Origin: Agaricus subrufescens | Lineage: Eukaryota; Basidiomycota; Agaricomycetes; Agaricales; Agaricaceae | NCBI GenBank assembly: GCA_029945375.1 | Contig: CM057064.1 | Span: forward strand, 1,922,001 to 1,986,000 | Direction of reading: 5' to 3' | DNA length: 64,000 bases | Shown here: one piece after another, positions 20,901 to 32,743 of the stretch | How positions within the stretch are numbered: position 1 is the stretch's first letter | Layout of the letters: each line of letters opens with the position of its first letter | Notes under the pieces: model-generated | Told to the model about the DNA's origin: nothing | Database searches by the model: none | What the model saw: only the letters and a program-made list of their open reading frames with translations | Translations under genes and position numbers: made by a program

Positions 20901-23900
20901 CTAGCATTCTAGAATTTGGAGGTGTGCTGGGCGGCATTGCTGACCATTGATGTTTCGAACCTTGACAAGTAATGTTTGTTGATCTCCTGTTTGAAGAGCG
21001 TGGAGTCTAGATTACAGGTATGTCTAAGAGGAGTACCGCTTGGTTGCATATAGGATCGACATACCGCTTTTGTTGTGCTTGTAATTCGAGTAATTTGGTC
21101 AAAGGAATGGCGCCGAGTGCAAAACCTTCTCCTCTTGATAAGGAGTAGTGACCCGTTGTAACATAACCAATAATATCCTCTTGAGGCGGTCGCTTATTTG
21201 CCAGCTACGAAGAAAACGTTATTACTAGACAGATGGAGGTGAACACAAGATGGACTGACCTGTAGCAGGCTAGGACTACTTCTTTCCGCATGCGATCGCA
21301 CCAGCCCCTCCCAGTTCATAGCCTCATCATCAGGAACCTGGTAAATCATAGCCATATCCTCGGGCACGCCTTCTCTGAACATAATAACTTTAACATTGAT
21401 CAGTGCATGTTTGAGAAACTCGTCTGGATTTATTGAATAATTTAACGGTTCCAGAGATCTCTTCTGTCGCAGTCGGTTGATTTCTTTCAAGAGATTAGTA
21501 GTAGAGTCCGTTCGTAAGTTTGCCAGAAGCTTCTTTACTTCAGAACCTCGAAAGAGCCATGGTTTGAATTTGAACTCGTCGACGTCCATTGAGGCACCAA
21601 CAGTGGCATTTGCTTCTCCAATCTCATTGTCGTGATCCACGTCCATCTGATCGTCCCTTTGCGTCGACACGAAATCTCCCATGTTCGTATCGGAAGAAGA
21701 CTCTGCTTTTTTCAATCCTAGTACAATCTCCCAGTCTGCCCTCCATGGACTACGGACTCCAAGCTTATGATAATTAACCCTCTTAGCCGGGGGTATCCTA
21801 GTCCATGTCTCCTTTTCTTCGATTGCTTTCTCCTCCGCATATTTCTCGTAGGCAAGAGAGCAAGGAAAATCACGAGGAAAGTAAGGCACACCAGCCTCAT
21901 AAGCTTGTGTTTGTCGTTCACGTTGTCCTCCAACACGACTTTCGGAATACACGAGGGAAGACCAAAATGCCATTCCCCACCCAGCAGGAAGAAGGAGCGT
22001 GTAGCCATTGATGGATTGGCTTTCCGCGTCTGGCGCCTCGAGTGTGCGCCTGATAATGAGGAGGGGTACACGATCATCTTGGCGTTCTGGGTTCAATGGC
22101 GTTCCTGGAACAAGGTTCTGTTGACGGTGCATTCATACAGCAGAAAAGCAAAAGAATGTTGATTACTGACCTGGGATCGTCGATCATCGATATCTTTCTT
22201 TGTGTAGCGTGGTTTGGACAATGTTTTACGGACATCTTGTTCCCATAAATCACTTTTTGCAAGCTCTGCGCTCGGATAGATTACAGGCGACTCCTCCTTG
22301 TACTCGAGATGGGCGACCTTGGGAGGAAAGCTACGACCAAGGTTTGGTTTATCTATACGTTTATACTTAGAGTGAGACTTACTTCAGCCTTGGATCGATT
22401 ACCGTGACACCGATTATCGTATCGCGAGGTATCGCACCAGGTGTCTGAACTTTGGATAGAGAAGTCCAAAACTGTAACGCAAATTAGAAGTTGTTGGTTC
22501 CCGCTGTCAGGAACGACAAACCTGTTTAAAAATATTTCGGTCATCTTTTGAGACAGGGCTCAATGCGCCGGTCAACACTTGATTTGAGGTTGGGCCCATG
22601 ATTTCGAATGAATTGATTTGTCCTCTTAAATCTGCAATCTCGACTTCAAACCCGTCCGTCGAAGGCCTAGGGCGATCCAAGACTTGGGAGATCGCCTTCT
22701 TCAGTTCACCAGTGACACATTCAAACATGGCTGGATGAAAACGCAACCACAAACATCTAAGGTTTTTAACGTCTGTGGGCTGTGTTTCTAGGCAATCGGT
22801 CGAAATCTCTTTGCCCCTTTGTAAAACACTTGATCGCTGTGGGACTTTAGTTTGGGTATTCGAAGGACGCCATATGACTGTCGCTGGTCCAAGGAGATCG
22901 AAAGGATAGGAATCACATTTGTATAGGTGGGTATTGAAAACACGAGAGCCGACCACCCAACTATACCGGACTGAGCATTCGCGAATCGATTCTTTCCAGA
23001 TAACAAAACGTACCGAACCGCGCCGGGACCAGCACCTTGAAGGTCACAGATCAGTTCTAGAATAGATAATAGGGTCGATTGAGGGCCTTTCAGTTCGAAT
23101 GTGGCAAGATAGGAGGCGTCATGGACGATAGAGCTCTGGATGGAAGCACGATGAGAGGGACGATACGACTTTTCTGTTGGTTGTACGGCCTAGTATGGGT
23201 TGAGTCAACGAATCATCGAGGCAGACTAGGATTGGCCCACTAGACGAAATCCCCACATGTTTTCCATTTTCATGCGCTTCGCATGCCATAAGTGAGTCTC
23301 TAACCAAGCCTTATCACCTTGAGAGCTGTTTCGTGCCAGTATTACAAGCCCAAAAACTATTGAACATACTTTGTCGTTTTTGGAAAGATTCAGTTTTACT
23401 GATCTTCTTGTTTTTTCCCGCCCTGGGAAGCTTCCGACTCGAGGCTTTTTTACTTGGGGCATCCATCTGCAGAGCTCCAACGGTTGAGATAATAATAGCA
23501 ATACTGCTGACTATATCACTGACCTCTGCCTTTGCTTTCTCTCTCAGTCTAGTAGGGACACGACGAACGTCATGGCTAGCGGCTCTGCGACGTAAATGCC
23601 TCGGAAGGGCCTGCCATGCCCTCTGAGTTGAGGCCCCACTAGAATATTGATGGTCAGCTTGAGCAGTAATTTTAATCAACTTGGGCACCTCGCATTCTTC
23701 ATCGCTCTTTCCATGGCGTCAATTTCGTAGGCTCTCGCCTAGTCATGCATCATTAAATGATCCTGGGGGAAATTCGGTATCGAACACACTTCCGCGAATT
23801 TTTCCACATCTATCGCACTAGGAAGCCCACTCATCCCTTACTTGACCGTCAGATACTACTTAAACCATTGGATCAAAACATACCGGTTACTATGCCACTC

Positions 23901-24031
23901 CCGGAACCTGCTTGAGCCATCGGAGCCGACTGAACATCAATAGTTCTCGCGGTGTTCACTTTCTGCTTCTTCCTGTCGCGTGCTGACATTTCATTGCCCG
24001 CGTTCTTGCGCTTGTTGCCTGGATGCGACAT
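20901..24031 (-). CDS. POP1: RNase P/RNase MRP protein subunit Pop1
   Basis: Largest protein of RNase P and RNase MRP, needed for tRNA 5' and rRNA processing in nucleus and nucleolus. The start MSHPGNKRKNAGNEMSARDR is basic and nuclear-like. Family blocks are RAWQALPRHLRRRAASHDVR (Pop1 N domain), GDKAWLETHLWHAKRMKMEN with MWGFRL after it, ATFELKGPQSTLLSILELIC, ESIRECSVRYSW-type spacer segments, and the POPLD domain with PLLIIRRTLEAPDAES and TLLLPAGWGMAFWSSLVYSE. The C terminus splices to GYVTTGHYSLSRGEGFALGA and LLVKVRNINGQQCRPAHLQI, stop at 20901-20903. At least eight introns. It is divergent from the mitochondrial protein gene, with 183 bp between starts. Confidence 0.93.
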
Positions 24032-24214
24032 GCAGTAAATCCGATGGACAACGACGTCATGAACTAAACTTAACGAAAATCAAAATGCATCAGTGTTAAT
24101 TTCGGACACGTGATTTGCGGGAACACTCGCAACGTTCGGGCCTCGCTGCTCACCGTCATTCACGACGTCCAAGGCGTAACCTATCGATTGTGCCGTTCGA
24201 CGACTGGCTCAATC

Positions 24215-24947
24215 ATGGCTTCAACTTTACGCTTCTCCTCCCTCATACGCACCTCTGCTACACGTGCGCGTGCGCCACACCGTCTATTCACAAACTCTGC
24301 CATTCGACGGGAGGAGGCTAGTACAGTTTCAGCAGTCGCCCAGAAGAAACCTATTGGAGGTATACGCGGAGGGTATGCACTGCGCCTAATTTCAAATAAG
24401 TTTTGACTGATTACTAGTCTGTAGAATTGTCGGATTCCTATTCGGCTTTTCTCTTGCCTCATCTTATGCTGCATACCACCTGCTAGACGAATACCAGAAG
24501 GCCTCAGCTGCGCTGCAAAGCAGTGTTGAGGAATTGAAGCTCAGCACGGAAAAAGTAAGTATTGCACTCCATGACTTGCACTTTCTTGACTAATTTTTGA
24601 TGCCCAATTACAGGTATCCGCTCATGTCCGACGCATCGAAGCTGTAGAAAAAGATCTTAAAGCATTAGGTGAAACGACGGCCTCCAAGGAGGACATAAGC
24701 CGCGTCAGAGCTGAGATGAAGAAGCTCTATGATGGGCTTCACGTCGGTTAGTCCTTATCACGTTGCCCATTGGACCTATTGTTGAGGTTGTCATGCAGAA
24801 TTCCTGGATTTGCGTGCACACGTTTGGGGAATGCGTGAGTAACTTTGTCGTCTGAATTAGAACACTGTTTCTCATCAGTCTACTTGCCTACCAGAACAAG
24901 ATATCCATAAATTATCAAAAAAAGAAGCTACCTCTGTCCGCATATAG
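24215..24947 (+). CDS. Small mitochondrial inner-membrane-type protein with coiled coil, uncharacterised
   Basis: About 160 residues over five exons. The N terminus MASTLRFSSLIRTSATRARA is Arg/Ser-rich without acids and looks like a mitochondrial presequence. After an intron comes a single hydrophobic segment, IVGFLFGFSLASSYAAYHLL, followed by a coiled-coil region (DEYQKASAALQSSVEELKLS ... VRRIEAVEKDLKALGETTAS). The C terminus EFLDLRAHVWGM joins through an intron to DIHKLSKKEATSVRI, stop 24945-24947. I recall similar unnamed proteins in other agaricomycetes. Topology suggests a membrane-anchored mitochondrial protein; no function is assigned. Confidence 0.8.
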
Positions 24948-25524
24948 ATTTTCGTTGTCATTGTTGCTATACCGAATCCTTGAGAATTGATCAGGTGCAT
25001 TTTTCCCGTACCGCTGCGCCGAGCACGGGTTACTACAATCATCTTCTCCATCTAAAGTTCGCGTCGGCTTATCGACAGGAAAAGCGACTCCCGAATTCTT
25101 GTGTCCAATGATGAACAGAAAAAATTTTTATCGTAAGTTGAATCAATATGATACGATGCTGATGACATATACTGCCCCTCCTTCGTGAACTCAAACAGCT
25201 TTTTTAAGCCATTCGGGGGAAATTAATACCAAAGCAACCCCAATCTCCTTTGCCCTTCCTTGCCGATATATTGTTGGTAACAAGCGATAACAATGGTAGT
25301 TGGTTCCTGAAGCCGGGTTTTTAAGAACCAACTCTCATCTTCTGTTTTTTTCCATCTTTTCGATCAACCACCCAACCAAGACTGGTTCTTGGATTTTTCC
25401 TCTCCTTTCTTTCTTTCCTTCCTTTCCCTTTACAGTCCCTTCGGTTGTCAGTGACTAGTAAGTCTGTGCATAAGGATAAAGCTAGCATTCATATCATTGC
25501 TTGCAACAGGTGCACTCTTTCACA
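24948..25524. promoter_or_regulatory. Upstream region of the secreted Cys-rich gene, with inverted repeats and a likely 5'UTR intron
   Basis: Contains AGTTGGTTC (25298-25306) and its inverted copy GAACCAACT (25325-25333), then CCAAGA/TCTTGG (25376-25392). A long CT-rich tract follows (25395-25440), typical of highly expressed fungal promoters. A GTAAGT-like donor at about 25458 and an AACAG acceptor at about 25508 suggest a leader intron. Confidence 0.4.
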
Positions 25525-27327
25525 ATGCTGTCTTCCTTTTTCCCTTTCGTTTACTTGGTTGGCCTCGCTGTCAGTCTACCCGTCCCACGGGAAGTGCCGC
25601 AAGGTAGGAACCAATGTACATCTGTAAAACAAGAAGCGCACTAATACATGTTTATCAGAACACTCTCACAATCCACAAGTAGCCAGTGTTCGAAGTAGCC
25701 TCAATCTCAATAATCCTCAAAATTTGGGTGACCCAATCTTCGGTTTACTTGGTAATCAGGCCGCAGCACAGGCACTCGGAGACACTACAGTAAGTCTCCT
25801 TTTATCACGAATCTTTGGACTCTTGACGACCCCGGTTGAACAGGACCCCGATTGCCTTCAACAAAATATGGCTGACCAGGCGTTCACCAATGCCAAAGCA
25901 GCGAATGACATAGATGGTCAAGTCAATGCTCTCATTTACCGTGCTCTGGAACGTAACACCGGCGCAGTCGGAACTCCGAGTGTAGCTTGTACGAGTGTTA
26001 AAGCCGTAAATCCTGAGATCGCTGCTATTCAGCAACATCAAGTTTGTTAATAGTTGCTGGTCCATTATTTGATGACTAACATATAGTTAACCGTATTAGG
26101 ATCCAGCCTCTCCGAATGCAGCTGCTATCAATAAAGCGATCGTTCTTAAACTAGCGCAACAGATTGCTTCGGTCGGTGGTGACCCTCAAGATGCCATAAA
26201 ATCCGGTACTTTCAAACCTGGAGATCCCAACGATCCCACTGCAGCGGGATTTACCTGTAACGATGCCGATGACGATCTAGGGTGTATCTTCTCAAAGAAC
26301 TTGCTTGTACCTGATGCTACACCGGAGGAAATTGATGCTGCCGTCGGTGGTGGGTCCGGTGCTACCAATAGCACCACAACCCCCTCTGGTGGCGACGGAG
26401 CTGACGATTCCAACGGTAACAATGGCGGCGCGAGCGGTGCTCAGGATAACAATGGGTACGTATGTGTCTAGCTACATCTGTTAGGGGGGACCTGACGATA
26501 CTACCCCAACTCGTCTCCCAGCCAGAACCTACAGACATTCGCTGGCGCTCGTACGTGATTCCGTCGCCAGAGTTTTATAAACTGACTAAATATCCTCGGT
26601 ATTGACAGTCGGCGGTATACCTGCTCCTCCGATCTCTGCTAGTGGAGGCAAATTTATTGTCGAGGGCAACGAGTTTGTGAACATTGGAGCGGCTCAGGGA
26701 CGTTCTTGCGATGTCCAACATAATAAATGTGCAGACCTGGCGAATTCGGCTGATGGTCGAAGCTCAGGATTAACTGTCTCGCAATGTGATCAACAGGACC
26801 AGATGTGCAAAGCTGCAGGCACCAGTGGTAGCGCAGGTAATGGTAATGTGAACATTGACGTTGGTAAATGTAATGTGAACGGCACTACGTCGGGGGCCAG
26901 CGGCAGTGCCGGTTCTGGTCAAAGTAACACTGGGTACGTCCGAAGCTGGCAACATTTCCAGACGTTATCTAAGACTTCATTCAGCAGTAGTAGCGCAGGC
27001 AATTCAGGCTCAAGCTCAGGTCAAAATCTGCAGACATTCACTGGAGCCCGTAAGCATTCTCGCAACGTTCTTTGGACAAACTTTGTTGCTAACTGAATTG
27101 CAGTCGGTGGACCAGCCCCCTCTGTCACTGTTGGCGGACGAGGGTTTGTTGTGGACGGTTCTGATGACTTCTTGAACGTCGGGGCAGCAGTGGGACGTTC
27201 GTGCGACATTCAACATAATAATTGTGCAAACCTCGCGAACTCTGCTGCTGGAAGAAGCTCGGGTTTGACAGTTGCGCAGTGCGATCAACAGGATACAGAC
27301 TGTAAGACTGCGGCCGCTGCTAACTAG
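25525..27327 (+). CDS. Secreted Cys-rich repeat protein of basidiomycetes, function unknown
   Basis: The signal peptide MLSSFFPFVYLVGLAVSLPV is followed by an Asn/Ala-rich N-terminal domain (LGDPIFGLLGNQAAAQALGD, DPDCLQQNMADQAFTNAKAA, ERNTGAVGTPSVACTSVKAV) and then by Gly/Ser/Asn linkers. Two copies of a module with four Cys occur: FVNIGAAQGRSCDVQHNKCA ... CDQQDQMCKAAG and FLNVGAAVGRSCDIQHNNCA ... CDQQDTDCKTAA. Each module is preceded by a short QNLQTFxGA linker; the first linker is on a 29-nt microexon (26522-26550). About seven introns; stop 27325-27327. The pattern resembles unnamed secreted proteins of Agaricomycetes. A cell-wall or extracellular role is likely; no enzyme motif is visible. 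Confidence 0.8.
26522..26550 (+). other. 29-nt microexon of the secreted Cys-rich gene
   Basis: Flanked by CTCCCAG and GTACGT; it encodes the linker QNLQTFAGAL together with the adjacent splice bases. Only inclusion of this exon keeps frame between the upstream GAQDNNG exon and GGIPAPPISASGGK. Confidence 0.7.
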
Positions 27328-27672
27328 GGGGATTTGTATTGATTGTCTAGTTGTACTTGATTGGAAATGCATTGACGATCGTGGGAACATACGGTTGTGA
27401 TATTGTGTTGTGATATTGCTGAGATATTGCTTCAACTTGTTCGACTCCACACATTTGCCACAGTATTGCCCTGACTCTCAGGACTGCTGATCTCATGACC
27501 GTTCTTTCATCTGAAACATCTGAATGGCAGTTTTTCACGGAGTCCCTTTGCCGTTAAATACTGCCAGCTTCTCTTGAATCTAATTACACGCCCCCCATCC
27601 GCCAACCAGGTGAGTCTTCTCAACGTCTTACATGGTCGCTGCTAACCCTGCCTCATTAGATCAACCTCTAAT
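27328..27672. other. Spacer before the metallo-hydrolase gene
   Basis: AT-rich 3' flank followed by a short promoter. A possible leader intron (GTGAGT near 27610 to TAG near 27659) lies just before the ATG at 27673. No gene seen. Confidence 0.4.
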
Positions 27673-28566
27673 ATGGCACTTCCTCCGCCTTCAGACAATC
27701 AGCCTTATTGCAATGTTTCTGCCCTTGAAGCAGGACATATCTTCCTCAACATGAAAATGTTCCTGGATAATGCTACCTCGGAAGAGGCAATTCGTTCCCC
27801 ATCCCTTTCTTTCCTTCTTCAGCACTCTACCAATAAGAAGAGATTCGTATTTGATCTCGGAGTTCGTAAAGACTGGGAGAACTCTCCGCCCAAGGCAGTC
27901 GAATGGATGCGCACCGTTTACAAAGTCGACATTCCCGAGGACGTCGTTGATTCTTTGGCTAAAGGCGGTCTATCTCCTGTCGATATCGACACCGTCTGTT
28001 TATCCCATATCCATTTCGATCACAGTGGCTACGCTCCTCCTTTCGGCCGCAGTGAATTCGTAGTTGGTGCTGATACACACCAACTTCTTGAAAACGGACT
28101 CTATCCCAATAATCCTAACTCATTTTTCTCTGCCGATGTGCTTCCTCCCGGGAGGACGAAGTTCCTCGGTGATGGAATACACTGGCAGCAGATTGGGCCC
28201 TTCCCTCGGACGTATGACTTCTATGGTGACGGAAGTCTGTATATCGTCGATGCTCCCGGACACCTTGCTGGTCATGTTAATCTTCTCGCTCGTACAAGCC
28301 CCGATGGCAGTTGGATTTACCTTGCTGGAGACACCGCACACCATTGGAATCTGGTCCACGGATTGTCGGCCATTGCGTGCGGACATCCTGGTCATTTACA
28401 CGAGACGGCGCATATGGACAAAGAGCTGGCACAGCAAATGATTGACCGTGTTAAAGAGTTGATGAAAGTTCCAAGGGTTAAGGTTATCTTAGCTCATGAC
28501 AAGCCCTGGTACGATGAAAACAAGGGCAAGAATGCATTCTTCCCTGGAAAAATTGAATCTCTCTAA
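27673..28566 (+). CDS. Metallo-beta-lactamase-fold hydrolase (lactonase-like)
   Basis: Intronless, 297 residues. The metal-binding motif SHIHFDHSGY (HxHxDH) is complete. Further ligands fit HLAGHVNLL, AGDTAHHWN and ILAHDKPW. The start MALPPPSDNQPYCNVSALEA is followed by GHIFLNMKMFLD. The family is a mix of N-acyl-homoserine-lactone lactonases, arylsulfatase-like and unknown cytosolic hydrolases; the fungal subgroup with this HxHxDH-Gly pattern is usually annotated as quorum-quenching-type or simply metallo-beta-lactamase superfamily. No signal peptide. The substrate is unknown; a lactone or a similar cyclic ester is plausible. The gene lies between the secreted Cys-rich gene and a serine beta-lactamase-like gene, all on one strand. 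Confidence 0.9.
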   Translation: MALPPPSDNQPYCNVSALEAGHIFLNMKMFLDNATSEEAIRSPSLSFLLQHSTNKKRFVFDLGVRKDWENSPPKAVEWMRTVYKVDIPEDVVDSLAKGGLSPVDIDTVCLSHIHFDHSGYAPPFGRSEFVVGADTHQLLENGLYPNNPNSFFSADVLPPGRTKFLGDGIHWQQIGPFPRTYDFYGDGSLYIVDAPGHLAGHVNLLARTSPDGSWIYLAGDTAHHWNLVHGLSAIACGHPGHLHETAHMDKELAQQMIDRVKELMKVPRVKVILAHDKPWYDENKGKNAFFPGKIESL

Positions 28567-28816
28567 TGCACAGAAGTTGGTACAAAGTGGCATAAATATA
28601 TTGTTCTTCTTATCTCTCGTTGTTTTCGTGACGATTGAGGAGCTCCTTTTGGATGTTTGAGTTCTATCCATGTCTCCGTTCTGACTCTCAGCTGATATTA
28701 CATCAATCATCTAGTAACATCTGATTCAGGGCTGTCATCTTCGGCATAAATATTTGTATCCGCAGGCTGAAATTTTCTTTGAGTTACTTGACTCAGACGA
28801 CTTGCAAGGCGAGAAC

Positions 28817-30900
28817 ATGGCAGGTTTCGTGTCCTTTCAAACCTGTTTAATAATTTTCTTCCTGTTTCAATGCTGTTTTTCTCTAAATGACTCTCATAAT
28901 GGAAAGCTCATTACTCCAGACATCGACGAGTTCATCAAGTCCGTGATTCAACAATGGAATCTCACAGGTCTTGCTGTTGCCGTAGTTCGCCAAGAACCGG
29001 GTTCATCCTCAGGCTGGCTACAAGAATTCGGATCGTACGGGACAGCGAAAGCAGACGGAACTCCGATTACGCCAGACACTTTGTTCTCAATGGCTTCGAA
29101 TAGCAAGCTGTTCACAGCGCTATCTACCGGTCTGTTGATTTCAAATGAAACGTTGAAACGGAAGGGTATCGATCTATCTTGGTCATCTAAAGCTAAGGAC
29201 GTTTTCGGAGAGATGTGGGGCCTTATGGATCAAGAGGCGAGCCGAGGGACAAGCCTCCAAGATATGGTGTCACATCGAACGGGATTACCTCGACATGACG
29301 GCAGCGCTATCCGGAGAAAGGGAGGGCTTACTGATAAAGTATACTTCTTCCTAATCAAACTCAGCTTCTTACTGATACTTGCTCAAGGTAAGGACTTTAC
29401 GATATCTCCGCCCGTCTGCTGAGTTGCGGGAGACCTTTCAATACAATAATCTCTGTTATGATTCTCTTGGATTACTACCTGAAATTTTAGTTGGTGAATC
29501 CTTGGGTGCATATGTTGACCGTCATATCTTCCAACCTTTGGGAATGGTGAATTCTACTTACTCCATTGCCAGAGCCGAGAATGGTGATTTGGCGGATGGT
29601 TTCCAAATTAGCGGAGAAGATTTGAAGCGAGGTTTAAATGGTACTAAGAAACCAATCATTCCTTTCTTTGAACGACCTGGCGATCTAGAGGAATCAATTA
29701 GTGCAGGTTCTGGAGGAATAATTAGTTCCGCTAGAGACATGGTACGTTCGTTATATGAGTGCATTTAATTAATCTTTCGTTCTAACATTCGTCTTCAGGC
29801 GAAGTGGGTTTCCACGCTTTTAGTCCATGGGAGACACCCACAACAGAATAGACAAATTATACCAATGGAAGTTGTAGAACATGCGGCAACTGGAAGTTCC
29901 ATAGTCGCTGGGACGGCCAGCTTTCCTGACATAGTGAGGTCGCATCACATCTTACACTGTTCGGTATTTTTGAATTCTTTTGCAGAGCCCACTTTTGTAT
30001 GGCGCGGGCCAGTACGTGTACTCTTATAGAGGCCATGCTGTAGTCGACCATGCAGGCAACTCTTTAGGTTTCTCGTCCTCAGTTGCTCGATTGCCGAACG
30101 ACAATTTGGGTATCGTCATGATCAATAATGACTGGAATAAGAATTTCGCGATCAATGCTATTAAGTGGCGACTTATTGATGAACATGTTATCAGAGCCGA
30201 AGTTCCTAGCAGTCCTTTGGTAGATTGGGTTTCTAGGTAAGTATGACAAGTTTAGAATCCGTGTTGTTTTTTCTTGACTTTGGGTAATCGCAGATACAAA
30301 GAAATAGATGAAGAGCATCGAGAAGCGGAAAAGGTTTTTACTCCTCGGCCAGACCACCCCATTCTTCCTACCTTGCCATTTTCGGAGCTCGTACGCAAGA
30401 CCTACAGCCACCCAACTTACGGACATCTAAGGCTCTGTCAAGTCGAAGCGCCGACTCCCTCTTCTCCCGTAGAAACCACATGGGGCGAAACATTCAGTAT
30501 CGCAGACCAAGACTGTTCGAAAGTACTTGACTCACCAGCCGTAAAGCGCATCCTCGAAACAACAGATACATCCATTCCAACTTTCATTGCCCCCTTCGCG
30601 GGCCTCTTTACGACACATATTCGCCTGAGTCATTTTTCAGGCAATATTTTTAACGCTACTGCGATATGGACTAATAGCCAGGTACGTATGGACGAAGGTT
30701 ATGGATCATGGGAAAGGGGTACTTGGAAGGATGATGGAGATGCTGCGTGGCCTCTGGAGGATTTCTTGGTTGAATGGGTTACTGCAGGGGAGGAAGGACT
30801 GACTGTTAAAGGAAACTTCTGGGGTATGGGTCAAGAGGCGAGAGAGCCACTAGGCAGTGGAAAGGAGGGGGCGGAAGTCTGGTTCAGCGGAACAGTTTAA
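28817..30900 (+). CDS. Exported serine beta-lactamase/penicillin-binding-family hydrolase
   Basis: Class C beta-lactamase-like (LACTB/esterase) fold. The start at 28817 gives a clear signal peptide, MAGFVSFQTCLIIFFLFQCC; an upstream ATG at 28754 would bury it. The catalytic S-x-x-K is SNSK in LFSMASNSKLFTALSTG. The YxN motif is YNN in FQYNNLCYDSLGLLPEIL, and the third motif (HxG) fits HAG in VDHAGNSLGF. Introns near 29338-29388, 29743-29800, 29933-29985 and 30239-30295 rejoin cleanly. A C-terminal domain of about 200 residues (YKEIDEEHREAEKVFTPRPD to AEVWFSGTV) resembles the beta-barrel tail of fungal members. Substrates in fungi are mostly unknown; esters, D-amino-acid peptides and lactones are possible. 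Confidence 0.88.
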
Positions 30901-31022
30901 TCCGGTTAATGATAGAGCTGTATGCGATAATCTGCATATCTGGCTTCAAATCTCGATAGAGTGGCCAGTACAGCAGCAAGTCGTCTATAAGATACAAAAG
31001 CGGTAGATAGTACTAGGCTAAA

Positions 31023-32411
31023 TTATACATGTGCACTCTTTCTGACTTGTTCTCGGCGACCTCGTACGCCTGCACGTAAGAGCTCTAGTACCGGGATCGT
31101 CGTCTCCCAAGAGATACAGGCATCGGTCACGGATTGGCCGTACTTGAGTAAAGCAGGTCCACCGGCGGGAATATCTTGTCTGCCCTCGAGCAGGTTACTT
31201 TCAATCATGACACCCATAATGTAATTTGCAGTATCGCCGGACTCGAGTTGTTTAGCCTGTTTATGAAAATCGGAATTAAGAAGAACTGCAGATGAACGAG
31301 TCCTTACTATGTCTTCAGCAACCTCTGATTGTTTTTGATACTGTTTTTGGCTGTTTCCGTGACTGCAGTCAATCTATTTGTGCGCATATCAATGATAGAT
31401 TGGAGTGAGACTTTAGGGTACACACCATGATTCGAGGAGGAAGGCTAGCCTTGCTCAACTTCTGACCTGCATCACGAACGTATTCAGCCGCATAATTAGG
31501 GCCTTTGCTACCACCTCGAAGAATGACATGAACATCGGGATTACCCTGACAACAATAATTGGTCAGTGAGGGGGAGTATAAAGAGATAACACCACGTACC
31601 TCCGTCTCGACGATACTACTCAAACCTTCTTTACCAACAGAAAGGAAGACATGCCCACTTCTTGCAGCACGACACGCATCGATAGCAATTCCAACACTTC
31701 CATCAGTAGAATTCTTGAAACCAGTGGGCATAGACAACGCAGAGGTAAGTTCACGATGAACCTGAGACTCTGTCGTCCTAGCACCAATAGCTCCCCAAGT
31801 AACCAAATCAGCGGTATACTGTGGAGATATAGTATCAAGAAATTCACAACCAGCCGGAAGTCCCATCTTGGCAATTTCCAAAAGAAGACCACGAGCACTG
31901 CGTAGGCCCTTGTTAATTTGGAAACTACCGTTGAGATCTGGATCGTTGATGAGACCTTTCCAACCGACGGTGGTGCGTGGTTTTTCAAAGTAGACACGCA
32001 TGACGATGAAGAGATCGTCTTTTGCTGTTTCGGCGTAGTCTCGTAGTTTTCTGGCATACTCGAGAGCGGAATCGACGTTGTGGACGGAGCAAGGTCTGAT
32101 TTGAGAGTTTAGCGGTTCGTGATATATTTTGGATGGTGTGGTGACATACCCGACGACTACCAAGAGACGGTCATCGGCTCCATGAAGAATTTTTTCTGTC
32201 GTTAGACGTCCCTCGAGGACTGTTTGAGCAGCGTTCAGTGTACTGTAAAGAAATTTGACATCTGGGTTATCTGTGGGTAAGTTTCCGTTGGTGATATGAT
32301 TACGCACAGAGGTAGATCCTCTTGTAAGATTTGAGGAGGAATAAGCGGCCGCGTCGATTTGACTCGTTTATTTTCAAGACGAGAAAGTGCTTCTCTGAAG
32401 GGCATAGTCAT
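31023..32411 (-). CDS. 3-deoxy-D-arabino-heptulosonate-7-phosphate (DAHP) synthase, class I
   Basis: First step of the shikimate pathway, from erythrose-4-phosphate and phosphoenolpyruvate; cytosolic TIM-barrel enzyme. The start MTMPFREALSRLENKRVKST at 32411 runs into RPLIPPQILQEDLPL, then ADDRLLVVVG, PCSVHNVDSALEYARKLRDY, RVYFEKPRTTVGWKGLINDP, EFLDTISPQYTADLVTWGAI, GARTTESQVHRELTSALSMP, GFKNSTDGS and VHVILRGGSKGPNY. The last exon gives MGVMIESNLLEGRQDIPAGG and ends in RREQVRKSAHV at 31023. About five introns. Both ARO3 and ARO4 isozymes share these motifs; I cannot decide which feedback class this is. It is divergent from TIM9. Confidence 0.93.
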
Positions 32412-32743
32412 GGCTACCTCACTCACTAGTTGATAGGACAGCCAAATGTCAACCAACAGTAGAGATCAGAAAAGGACGTATGACAAAGTCTTACTCTGTT
32501 AGTAAATGTTTATGACTCGATTCTAAAAGAATCCCACAAAACGCCGGCAATGGCCTCTTCTGGAGTTGATGGAAACAGTTTGAAAGATTTCATTCAGATA
32601 TCTGGCTTTAGAATTGAATCGGATGAATATTTTAAGAAAAGCTCCACGTGATGGGCTTACACCACAAATTTAGGGTACCACGCCTGTTACTTCCGCATTT
32701 CTCTTTTTCATTCGTACCGACCTTTCGCTCTTCTCTTTTCGTC
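32412..32743. promoter_or_regulatory. Divergent promoter region between DAHP synthase and TIM9
   Basis: 332 bp between divergent start codons. A pyrimidine-rich tract lies just before TIM9. A 36-codon plus-strand ORF near 32550 has no support as a gene. Confidence 0.45.
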
